Source of the DNA: Cryptomeria japonica
Lineage: Eukaryota > Streptophyta > Pinopsida > Cupressales > Cupressaceae
DNA: 64,000 nt
Assembly: GCF_030272615.1 (NCBI RefSeq)
Contig: NC_081411.1
Location: forward strand, 185,364,449-185,428,448
Direction: 5' to 3'
This document shows, piece by piece, positions 12,463 through 23,520 of this stretch (positions are counted from its first letter, which is position 1; each line of letters opens with the position of its first letter). The translations under genes were made by a program, and so were the position numbers. Below the pieces are notes generated by a model. The model searched no databases. It worked only from the letters and a program-made list of their open reading frames with translations, and was not told where the DNA came from.

Positions 12463-12863
12463 TGTGATATTTGGCTTAATATCCTACCAAAGATGCAAAT
12501 GAATGAAGAAAAGAAAATAGAGAAATCATAAATGAGAAAGAATAAATTGTATTCTACTCAATAGAATGCAAGATAACTATGAGCTTGAGATGTGAGAATA
12601 CAGAGGGAACCCCTTGGTTATATAGGCCAAGGGAAGAGATAAGATGTCATAATATTATGAAAATTGTCTTAGCCTTAAGATATGAGACATAAAGTAGGTA
12701 AGTATCATAAGATTGTGACAAGTGTCTTAATCTTATGAAATGAGACAAAAAGTGGTAAATATCTCATGTGAGCCCAAAGTAAACTTAAATAATAAGATGT
12801 GAAAAGGAGCTAAGTAGATAATTATATTAACTAGTTAGATAAAGTACCCTATTCACACTAACA
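12463..12863 (-). repeat. 5' LTR of a minus-strand copia element
   Basis: The plus-strand reading begins TGTGATATTTGG and ends CACACTAACA, so the LTR on the minus strand is TGTTAGTGTG...ATATCACA. Directly outside, 12451-12462 reads GCTCTAATACAA, a mutated complement of the initiator-Met primer site. A reversed TATA-like box lies near 12618. No partner LTR or pol region is visible. Confidence 0.6.
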
Positions 12864-12899
12864 GGGATCTTAGTTTATGACGATAGGATAGGGTCCCAT

Positions 12900-13203
12900 T
12901 TTCCTATCTTTTCATTTGTTATGGTAGATCAAAACATATAAAAAATTAACATTCTTTTCTAAGATAAAATACCTAATCAAGAGAGAGTGATTTGATGTAC
13001 TATTACAAAAACAAGAGCATGATTGGTGTATTTATGAGGCCTTTGGAAAAAATATAATTTTTAATATGTAACAAAATAAAATCTTTGAAAGATAATTTAG
13101 TTCTTAATGAAGAGGAAGAGATAAACAAATTAAATAACTCTTGGTAGCTAGCTAGAATATTAACAAGAATCTTAGAGGTTTCTTAGTTAAAAGATTAGAT
13201 ATT
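12900..13203 (-). repeat. Fragment of ANK1 3' flank, paralogous to ANK2 flank
   Basis: Aligns by eye with about 46075-46380 downstream of ANK2. Shared text includes TTATGGTAGATC versus TCATGGTAGATC, AATCAAGAGAGA-TGA-TTGATGTACTA, GCATG-TTGGTGTATTTA and AACAAGAATCTT-AGGTTTC-TAGTTAAA. The match breaks after AGATAT at 13203 and resumes at 21046, which defines an insertion. Confidence 0.65.
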
Positions 13204-13442
13204 TGTAATGGTGAAAATTAGGGTTTCCTCCACAAGAAGGGAGAAGACCACTAATTTTGCTTGGATACCAATTACATTAAATAAGGGAGAACCCAATAGA
13301 TCTAGCATCAAATTAGCAATGATAGGGCTAAGAATTCTTATTGGATTCATTGGATTTGAATTGATTGCCCTCTTTTAAGTTGAATTGTTGAAATGATGAA
13401 ACTAGGCTAAATGTGTTGAAATTGAAATGATTATGTATGAAC

Positions 13443-14279
13443 TGTTAGGATTCCCATAGATACTGAGAGGGGGGGGTGAATCAGTATTTAACCAGTGTAC
13501 AAAATTTATTAACTTAAAACATGCAGAACATATTATAACATTGTACCAGTATGCAAGAAATAATGAAATAAATAGAATTAAGAACATCCACATGAAAAGC
13601 ACACCATAACACAAGGATTTAACGAGGAAACCCGGTGTGGGAAAAACCTCAGTGGGATTTGTGACCCACAATATCCACTTATTTGCCAATAAGAGAATAT
13701 TACTTACAAGAGGGGCCTGCACATGCAGGAAGGCCAACTGCCTAGAGCTCACTGCTCAATGGGAAGTCTCACTGACTTACAATGTGGATTGTACAAATCC
13801 AATATCTTGTACTGCTTTACAATAGCATCTATAATGCCTGATCTAGTACTGGTTGCTGCTTTGATTCTTACATAAACCCTTAACCTATATTTCGTATAAT
13901 AGGTCTGCCTTAATATTTCGCATACATCACTTTCTTCACTTCTTTACTTCATTACAAAATGTCTACAATGATCTCTTTTATATATATGAGTCATTTTACA
14001 ACATGCCAAGTCGACTTACCAGGTTTTACTATAATAAACAAAATATAATATAACAAAATCCTATCGGCCTCTATGCCGATATACTTCCTTTCTCTGTGTC
14101 GGTGCTGGTGTCTTGAGTGCTAGTGTAGAGTGTGATCTGCTGAAGCCAGTGCACTAACTTGCCGGTGTAATGCCTTGCCAGTATAATGCCTTGCCGGTGA
14201 CATAGGATTACAAGGTTGCCATCAATGACAAAACCTTCAATCACATATAATGTCTCATTGGAGTGTGCATATGCCAACA
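13443..14279 (-). repeat. LARD-1 3' LTR
   Basis: Plus-strand ends TGTTAGGATTCCC...CATATGCCAACA, 837 bases. Contains a GGGGGGGG run near 13471-13478, conserved in the partner LTR. Confidence 0.9.
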
Positions 14280-14280
14280 A

Positions 14281-14291
14281 TCTCCCCCTTT
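14281..14291 (-). other. LARD-1 polypurine tract
   Basis: On the minus strand CCAAAGGGGGAGAT lies just before the 3' LTR start. It primes plus-strand DNA synthesis in LTR elements. Confidence 0.85.
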
Positions 14292-14479
14292 GGCATTGAT
14301 GGCAACACTCATTAGAAATTTCAAAAGTGTATCCAAAAATGTGAAGTCCAAAAATGTTACCAAAAATGTGTGTGCTCCCCCTGAGCATATGATTCCTGTT
14401 ATGTTGAATTTTCTTATCCCACTACTCCCCTTTGGCATCAATGACAAAGGTTGTCAAGATGTCAGTAGAGTTTTTAGTT

Positions 14480-17400
14480 TCAACCTTGTAACTTGGTAGT
14501 TACAATTTGAAATAGATCTGCCAAAATCAAGTTTATACTCTCCATAAACTTTTTACTATCTCTTATTGTTGTCTCTGTTCTCTGAACTGTACCAGTGAGA
14601 TGCTGCAAATGCTCTACCGGTATTTTCTGTCCCTGTATTAGTGCCTCAGATACTTCCTTCCACAATGATGCTAGATAGTCCAACCTTGGACTTAGTTTTA
14701 ATCTCAGATGCTTTGCCTTATTCACTATTCTCTCTTTTTCACTTTCCAATTTAAGTAATTCTTCCTCAAAATTTGTTATCTTCTATTCAAAAATCATAAT
14801 GTATCAGGTGAGTTAAGAAAATTATCTGCAAGTTTGTTGATTTCATCCTGTACCTTGGTCATCTTCTTATCAATATCTATAGTCAAAAAGTTTGTCTTAC
14901 AGGTGTCTTTGTACAGAGTTTTGTATTCTTTCAATAAATTACATAGTTCCGACAGAAGTGTGTCAAAATCTCTAGTACATTTCTTTATCTGCTCATCAAA
15001 GAATCTTTGCTTTTCAATTTCTACTTTGTCCTTCAATGTCTCTTCCTTTATTTTCTCAATGTTTTATGTGATATATTTACACAAGGTATCAAGTTGTTCT
15101 AAAGAATCTTTATTGTCTATATTATAGTTAAGAGCAATTACCTTCAAAATTGGTATTGTGTCATCTATTGCCTTATAAGCTTGTGAGCTGCAGTCTATTA
15201 TCTTTTTAATTGAATCCAATAGTACCTCAGTCACATTAGTTGATTTGTATCCTGATGATGAACCTGCATTTTGAATACTACCGGTGGAAGTAACCAATCT
15301 TGTATTGACCTCTTGTAGGTCTATTTGTGTTTGCATTTCCCTAAGCAATGGTTTTTCTACTTCTCCAGTTGCCGGTGGCACTATTTCCTTATGAACCTGT
15401 TCCTGTTCCTGTTGATGTTCTTGTTTAGGAGCCTTTTTCTCTATTTGTTTCTCTATTTGTTACATTGTCTCAGTTTGAGTTTGAGTTTCTACCTTTTTCT
15501 CTTTGTCATCTGTCAGTTTCTCCTGTGTGTTATCAGTTTGCTCAGCTACCAGAGGCTACCTAGCCATTTCAGTCTTATCAGTTGTATCTTTGTCTACCAC
15601 AATGTTGATCTTTTGAGTATCAACATCCACAGTATATAAGACTTCAGGATTAGGATTGACATCCTCTACATCCATACTTTCAATTGTCGGTTGATCTTTT
15701 GTAGTTGTAGTTTTTACCGGTGGAGTAATAAAAGGAGGTGGGGGTAAGTTGTCTTTAACCTTGATACTGGGTGGTCCACCAACTTTACCTTTACCCTTGT
15801 CCCTTTCTTTTTGATATACCTTTATAGGTTTGTGACTCATGTATTCATCTTGTTTTTCTTTTTCCACTAGGAAAATGTCCCATGCATTTTCTGTATCCTC
15901 AGTCACCTCATTAACTCTTCCAACCATTAAAGCAATGTGTCGGTGTGTAGTAGAAAATACTGACTGGTTGGCTTGAGCAATTAAGTTATCAATTTCTTTG
16001 GGTGAATTCACTAGATATACAACAAGTAGCTTTTCTATCTTTATTTTCCTGTCAAGTTCTACTACTGCTTGTCTTCTTGCTTCCAGTCTCTTAAATAGTT
16101 CATCTGGTACTTCATCTACTACTTCCATCAAAAATTTCTTATACATATCCATATACAATATAACACTATTTTCAACTTGTTCTTTTTCATCAACTGTCAG
16201 AGTGTCATATAGTTTCTCTATATTTTTCAGTTTCCCTTCCTCTGTAATTTCATTCAATAGTATGTCAAGAGGGACCAAGTCCTTATTTGTCCTCTTCTTC
16301 TTCTTGGGTGTTAGTTTCTTCTTCTTTGGTGTAGCCTTTCTTACCAGAGATCTCACTGCTTGTTGTTTTTGTCTTGTCCTCCTAGGAGAGGGTGTGGTTT
16401 CTGGTGAGGGATCGCTTTTTCTTACAACTCTCTTGAAAGTTGCAGGCATGCCATTCTCTAAAGATGTACCTACCGATGATAGGTGAGTTTCAAGTTGTGG
16501 AGCTACTAACTCATCCTCTGTTATACCAGTTTGTTCCATTACTCTGTCCTCGATCTCCTTTTCTTGCCTAGAACCTTTCCTTACAACTGCCTTGACTTTT
16601 TTCACTCTTTTCTTAGATTGTATTTGGCTTTCAATAGTTTCTGCACTACCATATATTTCTTCCTTAGGTTCTTTAGGGGCTTCTAGAAGTGCTTTAGCAT
16701 AAGTTTCAATTATATGATCATCTGTTTCATAGCCCATGTTTGCTACCCAAACTGTCCTAGGGATGACTACTTCCATCCAGATCTCATCCTTCTTGATTAC
16801 AAAGCATATTTCATCCTTATATTTGTCAACAATCTTTTGTGATAACCTGGTTCTTTACTTCATTTTGGCCTTTAGTGCTTGAAAGAAATCATGGATATTG
16901 TTTTCTTTGTCTTCTCCCATATTATTGAATAGTTCTATTAGCTATTTACCTACAGGTATATCTTATCCAAGTTCTTCGTAGCCTATACCGGGAACCTGTT
17001 TGGTTATATGTAGCATCAGACATACTAACAGATTTCCAAATTTAAAAGTTCCTTTCTTGTCCTTTTTAATCTTGCCTAAGTTGTCAATTACTTCATCCTT
17101 CAACCACTCACATACATCAATCTTTGCATTATCTGTGACCATATCATAAGCACTCTTAATGCATAAACTTGAAACTGAATTGAGTCTATTTGAATGAGTA
17201 GCTTTATATCCTAATATCATGCTGATAAATCTCACATTAATATCTGTTACATCATTGACTCTTAAGGACCTTTTGTCAGATGTTGCACCAGTTAGGTTTA
17301 TAACTAGGTCATTGGAAACCTTCTTAGTTTTGTCTAGCCTTTTACCAGTGGTTGGTAACCCTGTGACAGCTTTCACAACTTTCTTAGTGATTTTGTGAAT

Positions 17401-17784
17401 TGCATCTAGCCAGAAAAATTCACCATGTACCCTGCTTAAGACTATCCTAATCACATCCTTGGGGAATTCAAGAATGCTAAGGATCTCTGTAAATCCTAGG
17501 GTTTCAATGATCTTATGTTCATCTTTTACATTGTCGGATTCATCACATATGACAGTTTTAAACATGGTTTTAATCTCTTCATCTCCTAGTTCCTCAATGT
17601 TACAATCAATGTAAATTCTGGGGTCTTCAGCATAAACAACTCCCTTAGGAATTTGAGAAAAAGAACCTAAGGTATCATCTTTCTTTGCTACCTCAGGAAC
17701 TAATTGAAATATGGGCCTAAGTCATTTTATAACTTCTCCAATAGTAGGGTTTTCTATATATTCAATTGCAGAGGTGGATGCCAT
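14480..17784 (-). pseudogene. LARD-1 ORF2, large charged protein of unknown function
   Basis: Starts at ATG 17784 (MASTSAIEYIENPTIGEVIK) and stays largely coherent for about 1,080 codons, broken by in-frame stops such as those near 17722, 16962, 16855 and 15556. The N-terminal 300 residues look globular: GEFFWLDAIHKITKKVVKAV, then GLPTTGKRLD, then a helical NRLNSVSSLCIKSAYDMV segment. I suspect, without proof, a relation to plant transposon-associated or mobile-domain proteins. The middle (16776-15556) is rich in Lys/Glu/Pro, with a basic patch near residue 490 (KKKKLTPKKKKR) that could be a nuclear signal, and a later PPPPF stretch. The C-terminal third (15381-14480) is predicted coiled coil. 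No catalytic motif of a retroelement is seen. Confidence 0.6.
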
Positions 17785-18059
17785 GATAAAATACCTTTTA
17801 CTACCTTTAGGATGGATGATTGCTTGAAGTGTTCTTGCCTTTTGCTCGAAATGCCTTAGCTCAGAATCTTCGTGCTCTTCATAGGTTTGAAATCTCAGTG
17901 AAATGAAATGGAGCCAAAACCTCAAATTTATAGTGTCTTTTCATCATCTACCACATTAAATGTATGCCAGTTAAGTATTCACTTAACATTGTCTGCCGGT
18001 AATAAGTAATTTTCAACTTCTTATCTCTAACCGAGGGAATGATAGCACATGTGGTCATT

Positions 18060-19245
18060 AGATTGCCAAACCCTCAAGGAAACTTTCTTCAATTAGATGA
18101 AGAACTTCCTGCTGGTGGAGCACGACTCTGCCCTGTCGGTGAAGCATCACTCTATCCTGCTGGTGAAGCATTGATTGGTTCTACCGGTGGAGGAGTATTC
18201 CCAATATTTAGATCAGCTTTTCTAATCCATTGTTTTGAGAATTCTTGCTTAACCTCTTCAGCTTTTTCTTTACCTTTCAAGCTAGAACTTTTGTTTTCTA
18301 CCGGTGATCCTTTACTTCTACAGAATTTAGCAATATGCCTAATCTTGTTACATGCATAACAAGTTACATTATTCTTCTGAATAGCTTTCCCATAACCTAT
18401 GCTAGTTTGTGTTCTGCATTAATTAGATAAATGTCCAAGTCTTCCACAAACATAACATCTCACATTCATTTTGCAATTTTTAGAGTTGTGACCAACTTTG
18501 TTGCATTTTGAACATTGACCAATGGGTGTGTTGATATTCTGATAATTTCTAGATCTACATTCATTTTCTCTATGACCATACTTATTACAGTTAAAGCATT
18601 TTCCATTGAATTTATAAGCATTAGGTTGTCTTATTGGTTTTCTGTGATCCTGAGTATTTGCAGTACCGGAGCTTTCACCAACTTCAAAGCCAATTCTAGA
18701 AGTGTCACCTTTAGGTTTTTGATTCTTCAACAAGGTGCCAAGTTCCTCTGAGCTTTTCTTGAATTTTTCTTTATGTTGATTTGTAGTTTCTAGTTCTCTT
18801 TCTAAGACCTCTTTCTGTCTCATCAGTTCATTGGAGTCATTTTGAGTGTGCATCAGATCTGTCTTCAACATGTCATTTTCATAGCTAAGTCTTGTGTTCT
18901 CATTTGCTGCATCACTTAGTCTTCTGGTCAATTCTTCTTCATTCTTCTTCCTATCCTCAATCTCTTTACAAAATCTCATAGTCATATCCTGCATCTCATT
19001 CTTTGTTGTCATGTTCTCTTGTTTCAGCTTGCTTATCTGATCATTAAGTGATTCATTTTCATCATTCTCATTTTGCATCTTTTCACAAAGTTATCTTCTC
19101 TTATTTCTTGCAACAGTAAGATTTTTTTGAAGTGCCTGAATGATATCCTGAGCTACCCTTAAATCATCTTCTAGTTTGATATTTTTCAATTTTTCTGTAT
19201 CATAGTCTGAAAAGAGCTCCTTCAAGTTGCTTCATTAGATTTTCC
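18060..19245 (-). pseudogene. LARD-1 ORF1, gag-like coiled coil with CCHC zinc knuckles
   Basis: Begins near MENLMKQLE (about 19245). After a frameshift and a stop near 19085 it runs open from 19078 to 18419. The first 120 residues are heptad-rich coiled coil (ISKLKQENMTTKNEMQDMTM). Then come four zinc knuckles: CFNCNKYGHRENEC, CSKCNKVGHNSKNC, CYVCGRLGHLSN followed by a TAA where a residue is needed, and CYACNKIRHIAKFC with Arg for Gly. A proline-rich tail with repeated PAG/PTG units follows (ASPAGQ, ASPTGQ, APPAGS). CCHC knuckles bind RNA in copia nucleocapsids, so a packaging role is likely. The usual capsid domain is not obvious. Confidence 0.7.
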
Positions 19246-19304
19246 ATCTTTACCGGTGTCAAGATCTTCCTCAAGCTATTAGGCTTCTAAAAATAGAGGA
19301 TCAA

Positions 19305-19316
19305 GCTTTGATACCA
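19305..19316 (-). other. LARD-1 primer-binding site
   Basis: GCTTTGATACCA on the plus strand, i.e. TGGTATCAAAGC on the element strand. It sits two bases from the 5' LTR and matches initiator-Met tRNA. Confidence 0.9.
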
Positions 19317-19318
19317 AT

Positions 19319-20135
19319 TGTTAGGATTCCCACAGATACTGAGAGGGGGGGGTGAATCAGAATCTAACCGGTGTACAGAATTTCTTAACTTAAAACATGC
19401 AGAACATATTATAACAGTGTACTGGTATGCAAGAAAGAATGCAATAAATAGAATTAAGAACATCCACATGAAAAGCACACCATAACACAAAGATTTAACG
19501 AGGAAACCTAGTGTGGGAAAAACCTCAATGGGATTTGTGACCCACAATATCCACTTACTGGCCAATAAGAGAATATTACTTACAAGAGGGGCCTACACAT
19601 GCAGGAAGGCCAACTGCCTAGAGCTCACTGCTCAATGGAAAGCCTCACTGACTTACAATGTGGATTGTACAATTCCAATATCTTATACTGCTTTACAATA
19701 GCATCTATAATGCCTAATTCAGTACCGGTTACTACTCTACTTCTTACATAAACCCTTAACTTATATTTCGCATACATCACTTTCTTCACTTCCTTACTTC
19801 ATTACAAAATGTCTACAATGATCTCTTTTATATATAAGAGTCATTTTACAACATGCCAAGTCATCTTACCAAGTTTTACAATAATAAACAAAATATAATA
19901 TAACAAAATCCTATCGGCCTCTATGCCGGTATACTTCCTTTCTCTATGCCGGTGCCGGTGCCGGTGTCCTAAGTGCTAGCGTAGAGTGTGATCTGCTGAT
20001 GCTAGTGCACTAACTTGCCGATGTAATGCCTTGCTTGTATATTGCCTTGTCGGTGCCATAGGATTGCAAGGTTGCCATCAATGACAAAACCTTCAATCAC
20101 ATACAATGTCTCATTGGAGTGTGCATATGCCAACA
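19319..20135 (-). repeat. LARD-1 5' LTR
   Basis: Same ends as the left LTR, 817 bases. Differences from the left copy are mostly substitutions plus a few short indels near 13900 and 19760, so the insertion is not very recent. Confidence 0.9.
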
Positions 20136-21045
20136 TGAACAGTGAGCTACAATCATAAAATAGAACCACAAACCTGGATCTAAGTAATATAAGAGTATTC
20201 AGACTTATTCCCAAAAGGAGTTCTTCATTTGTCAGGACCAGAATGTTGGTCACTTTGGTCCTCCGCACTTTTTGTTGTCCAAAAGGGAACCTATTCATCT
20301 CTATAAATAATGTTGATCTTGAAGATTGTAGCTCCGTACTTATTTTCTACACACAAAAAGAAGGGGGGAATTGTTAGGATTAGGGGCTTGCCTAAGTCAA
20401 ACCCTAGTTTAGGAATTAACCTTGAACGAAATATCACAAATAATGAAATAAATAATAGAAATATATACCTCAGATCTGCAATCCTTAATGATGATGTTTT
20501 TCTTCTTGAATGTAATCGCATATGTTGTATGAAATGGAATGAACATGACAAAACCCTAATCACACACATTCTTGGATATGATTGATGTAATTTTGCTCCA
20601 CAATAGATGAATGAAGAATATGCAGCCTTGAAAATCTCTAAAAAAATGTTTAATGATGAATGCTTCATGGATGTGGGATGCTTAATTACTTGGAGATGAA
20701 GACTTAGATTGAAAAAAATTGATTGAAGTCTTTATATATGGATATCTAGGTCATTTATCGATTAGGTCGACCTCCAACAGTCATGTTGAGCCATCAATTT
20801 CATTTCCCGCCAGAGAGATAGGGCTCAACTCACATTTTAAAATAGGTTCTAACTAAAGTAAAGGACCTCAATAAGCCCCAAGGAGAAGGATATCCCTCCA
20901 AGAAATCTGTTGGTAAGTGTGCATGGCATCAGAAATAGAATTAAGGCACTGAACGGACCTAGATAGGAGATGAGAGCGAGACACGCTAAAGTAGGGGCAC
21001 AAACATGAGGTGTAAGTTGGCCCAATGAAAATTTACGATGTTACA

Positions 21046-21271
21046 ATATCAAATAAGTTTTAGTTTGCTTTCCCATTTAGTTCTCTATTTAGAAAACTTT
21101 GTTGTGAGTATGATGTACGTCCTTGAAACTATATATTATAATCCTATGCACTGATTATTAAAACATTTCTAAATCATACAAATTATTTGAAACAGTACAA
21201 CAAAATAATATCCTTGAAACTATATTTATTAGTTTTATAGGTAAAATCAAAACAATTTTTTTATAAGATAG
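21046..21271 (-). repeat. Second fragment of ANK1 3' flank
   Basis: Aligns with about 46377-46590 of the ANK2 flank, for example ATATCAAATAAGTTT, GAAACTATATATTATAATC and ACAAAATAAT. The match breaks near 21271 and resumes near 24200. Confidence 0.65.
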
Positions 21272-21779
21272 TGTTAGGCCTCATTTTAAACTCGAAAATA
21301 TTTTACCTTTTCATGTTTGAATTTTTTGTATAGTGTAGACATTAATGTTTGCATCAAAGTTTTCAAGGTGATATCTTAACTCGAAGGTGAATCATTCAAA
21401 TGGTCATAGAAATTGATGTAACACATGTCTGTTTCCTATTGTTTGTTTTGATTTCAATTCAAAATCGAGGTAGGAAAAAGTTTACAACTTAAGATCTTTT
21501 GAACATTTGAAACATAATCAATAAATAGAAGAGACCAACAAGACAATAAGTGAGAGAATTTATTGACTTGTTTCTAGAATATTTGTAACTCAAATGAAAT
21601 AAAGAATATTTATGTATTGTGAAATAGATTTGAGCTTGGTGGCCATGCACACAAAACATCAATAGTCGAGGAAAGAATCTCGACCATTGGATGAAGTGGA
21701 TTAGAAAGCGGCCATATTGCTAGCTTCTTAAAGTGTTTAAAGCGGCCGATAAAGTTGTGTATGAATCTTTATATGTTGA

Positions 21780-22330
21780 CAAAGCGCATAATGCATCGGC
21801 CATTTAGCATGATTGTTGAAGTGTGGAAGATCATACCAAACAAATGAACTATTTGATAGGATGCTCGGAAAAGTAAAATCACAAGTTGAAGTGATTACAG
21901 GGTATTCACGATGTGCATGCAGGTTTATTGGGAATGTTTCACAGAATGCCTCAAAGAGAAATCATCTCAAGGAACGTCAAGATCGTAGTCACACTAAATA
22001 AATTCGTTGAAAAGGCTTCATAAACTTTCAAGCAAATTCTATTGGCTGTTGTAAAGCCAGAGCTCATCCCCACCTGCACGAAATCGAGGCGATGAATTAG
22101 GTTATGGATGTCCATCGGATCGTAGTGGCAGGGAGATTTTTATCAGATATAATGGTTGGAAATGCTGTGGTTGATAGGCATGCAAAATGGGGGAGTGTAA
22201 ACAAACACTTGAGTTCGAAGAAATGTGATTTCATAGTATACTTTCAATTTCAAAGATTACAGAACGAGATCATGAAAAAGCCATAGAAACTCTTAAGGAA
22301 ATGCAATTGGCATATGCAGAGTCAAATTAG
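21780..22330 (+). pseudogene. Pentatricopeptide repeat (PPR) protein pseudogene
   Basis: PPR proteins bind organellar RNA in plants through tandem 35-residue helical repeats. The text LFDRMLGKVKSQVEVITGYS corresponds to the LFDxMxxRNVVSWxxMIxGYS repeat. MDVHRIVVAGRFLSDIMVGN then AVVDRHAKWGSVNKHLSSKK corresponds to the VHxxxxxxGFxxDxxVGNALVDMYAKCGSxxxAxxLF repeat. Frameshifts and stops near 22000, 22100 and 22286 break it up. Only two to three of the usual 10 or more repeats are recognisable, and both ends are missing. It sits inside an insertion, so it was probably carried here rather than being an ancestral neighbour. Confidence 0.7.
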
Positions 22331-22599
22331 CCATGCCAAAATCCCCTTAATCATGCCCAAATGGAAGTCGGATTAGCTCCTCGGTTAGAAAGAGGAACAC
22401 ATATTTTTTTTTGTAAACTCAAACTTTTCTTTGTGGTATGTTATTTCGCGATGCTCCTATTTGAAATGCTATGTGAAGGCCAGACATAAAGGGTTTTGTT
22501 AGGTGTGATGGTGTTGTCCTCTACAATAGTAAAAACATTTCCCTTCTTGGAAAAAAAAAAAAAAACTCGTATCGAGACTTGGATACTTGATTTCCAAAT

Positions 22600-23276
22600 A
22601 TTATATGAATTTCATGAGTTTGAGTTCAAGTAGTCTTGGAGAGACGGGATAACATTCTACAAAGAACAATAAGTAAATTGCCAATGATTGTGAATATGAA
22701 CCATGAAAATGATATTACTTCAAGTGATGGGAAGTTTATTGAGTTCATTGAACAATTGGCATCATCCTCACTCATAACAAGTTGGTTTGTTTTCACCATG
22801 GTCAATCGATTCAATTGATATACTGTTTCACCCAACAAGGGGTGAGATAAGGAAAGCTTCAAAAGTTACGTACTACATTGCAAATACAATGTGCACACCT
22901 AGGTTCAAAGAAGTATTGAGGGATATGGATTTGTTATTTAGTGAAGATCTCTCCAAACTAATTATTCTAATGTGTATGTTGATGCAAAATTATTGAGATT
23001 TATGATGAAATGACATTACACATGTTGGAAAGTCAAAGAATGTAAACTATGTCAAAGGTTGTAGGATTTGAAATGAAAAGTGAAATGTTCACTAGTTTTT
23101 GTTATGCAACAAAGAGGACAAGTTCAGACAATGCTTGGTTCCAAGAAGCTCTTCAAAAAGTATCAAAGGAAGAAAAAGTGAAGATTGCAAACTACCTCAA
23201 CAAGATCAGTAATATTGTCTTTCTTCAAGGTCAAGTTTCAAATCATCTTTTTATAAAAGTGACTTAATTCACTTAT
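22600..23276 (+). other. Unidentified coding-like remnants
   Basis: The clearest piece is 23049-23267 (MSKVVGFEMKSEMFTSFCYA, then DNAWFQEALQKVSKEEKVKI, then FLQGQVSNHLF). It reads like a helical protein end with normal amino-acid balance. Upstream pieces near 22640-22996 change frame repeatedly. I do not recognise the family. Confidence 0.3.
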
Positions 23277-23359
23277 TGTAACTACAAGTTAGATTTTGGG
23301 ATTAATTTATATAAAATTAATGTAAATCTTAACTTGTCTCCAAAAACGTAGCTAGTAGA

Positions 23360-23520
23360 AGTAATAACTTAGGTAGTTATCCTAAGTGGCTATCTTAGGT
23401 AGCTATCCTAAGTGATCAGTTAGGTAGTTATCCAAAGTGGTTACCTAGGTAGTTATGTTGAGTGGTTACAAGTTGGTTATCAAGATGAGCCTATAAATAT
23501 AACTTTTGCATTGTAAATGG
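23360..23520 (+). repeat. Tandem GGTAGTTATCCTAAGTG units before a TATA box
   Basis: About five imperfect units of TTAGGTAGTTATCCTAAGTGG lie at 23368-23470, followed by CCTATAAATATAAC near 23490 and AATAATAAATGACG near 23630. The order enhancer-like repeat, TATA, polyadenylation-like text is typical of an LTR U3-R region. Clear LTR ends were not found. Confidence 0.45.

Larger units (their letters stand above)
13443..20135 (-). mobile_element. LARD-1, non-autonomous LTR retrotransposon
   Basis: Two direct LTRs (13443-14279 and 19319-20135) enclose about 5.0 kb. The element is flanked by a perfect 5-bp target-site duplication TGAAC (13438-13442 and 20136-20140). The primer site lies next to the right LTR and the polypurine tract next to the left, so it reads on the minus strand. 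The interior has a zinc-knuckle gag-like ORF1 and a long lysine/glutamate-rich ORF2. I find no protease active site, integrase HH-CC/DDE, reverse transcriptase YVDD or RNase H. It would therefore depend on enzymes from an autonomous element. LTR ends, primer site and polypurine tract resemble Copia-A at 25.1-32.9 kb. The name LARD-1 is only a label used here. Confidence 0.9.
13204..21045 (-). mobile_element. Solo-LTR-like insertion, split by LARD-1
   Basis: The ANK1/ANK2 flank comparison shows that everything between ATAT at 13203 and ATATC at 21046 is inserted. Without the nested LARD-1 the insert is about 1.15 kb, begins TGTAATGG and ends GATGTTACA. These complementary TG...CA ends fit an LTR, on the minus strand TGTAACATCG...CCATTACA. 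Flanking ATATT and ATATC would be a target-site duplication with one mismatch. No primer site, polypurine tract or coding text was found in it, so a solo LTR is the simplest reading. Another small non-coding element is possible. Confidence 0.5.

Noticed and set aside
15998-16486. A 162-codon plus-strand frame rich in Ser/Phe.
   Set aside because: It is antisense to LARD-1 ORF2, whose Lys/Glu codons read as Phe/Ser/Leu on the other strand.
20355-20380. AAAAAGAAGGGGGGAAT followed by TGTTAGGATT looked like a polypurine tract and a plus-strand 3' LTR start.
   Set aside because: The ANK1/ANK2 flank comparison shows the insertion ends at 13204 and 21045, so this lies inside a single LTR-like unit, and no coding interior or partner LTR supports it.
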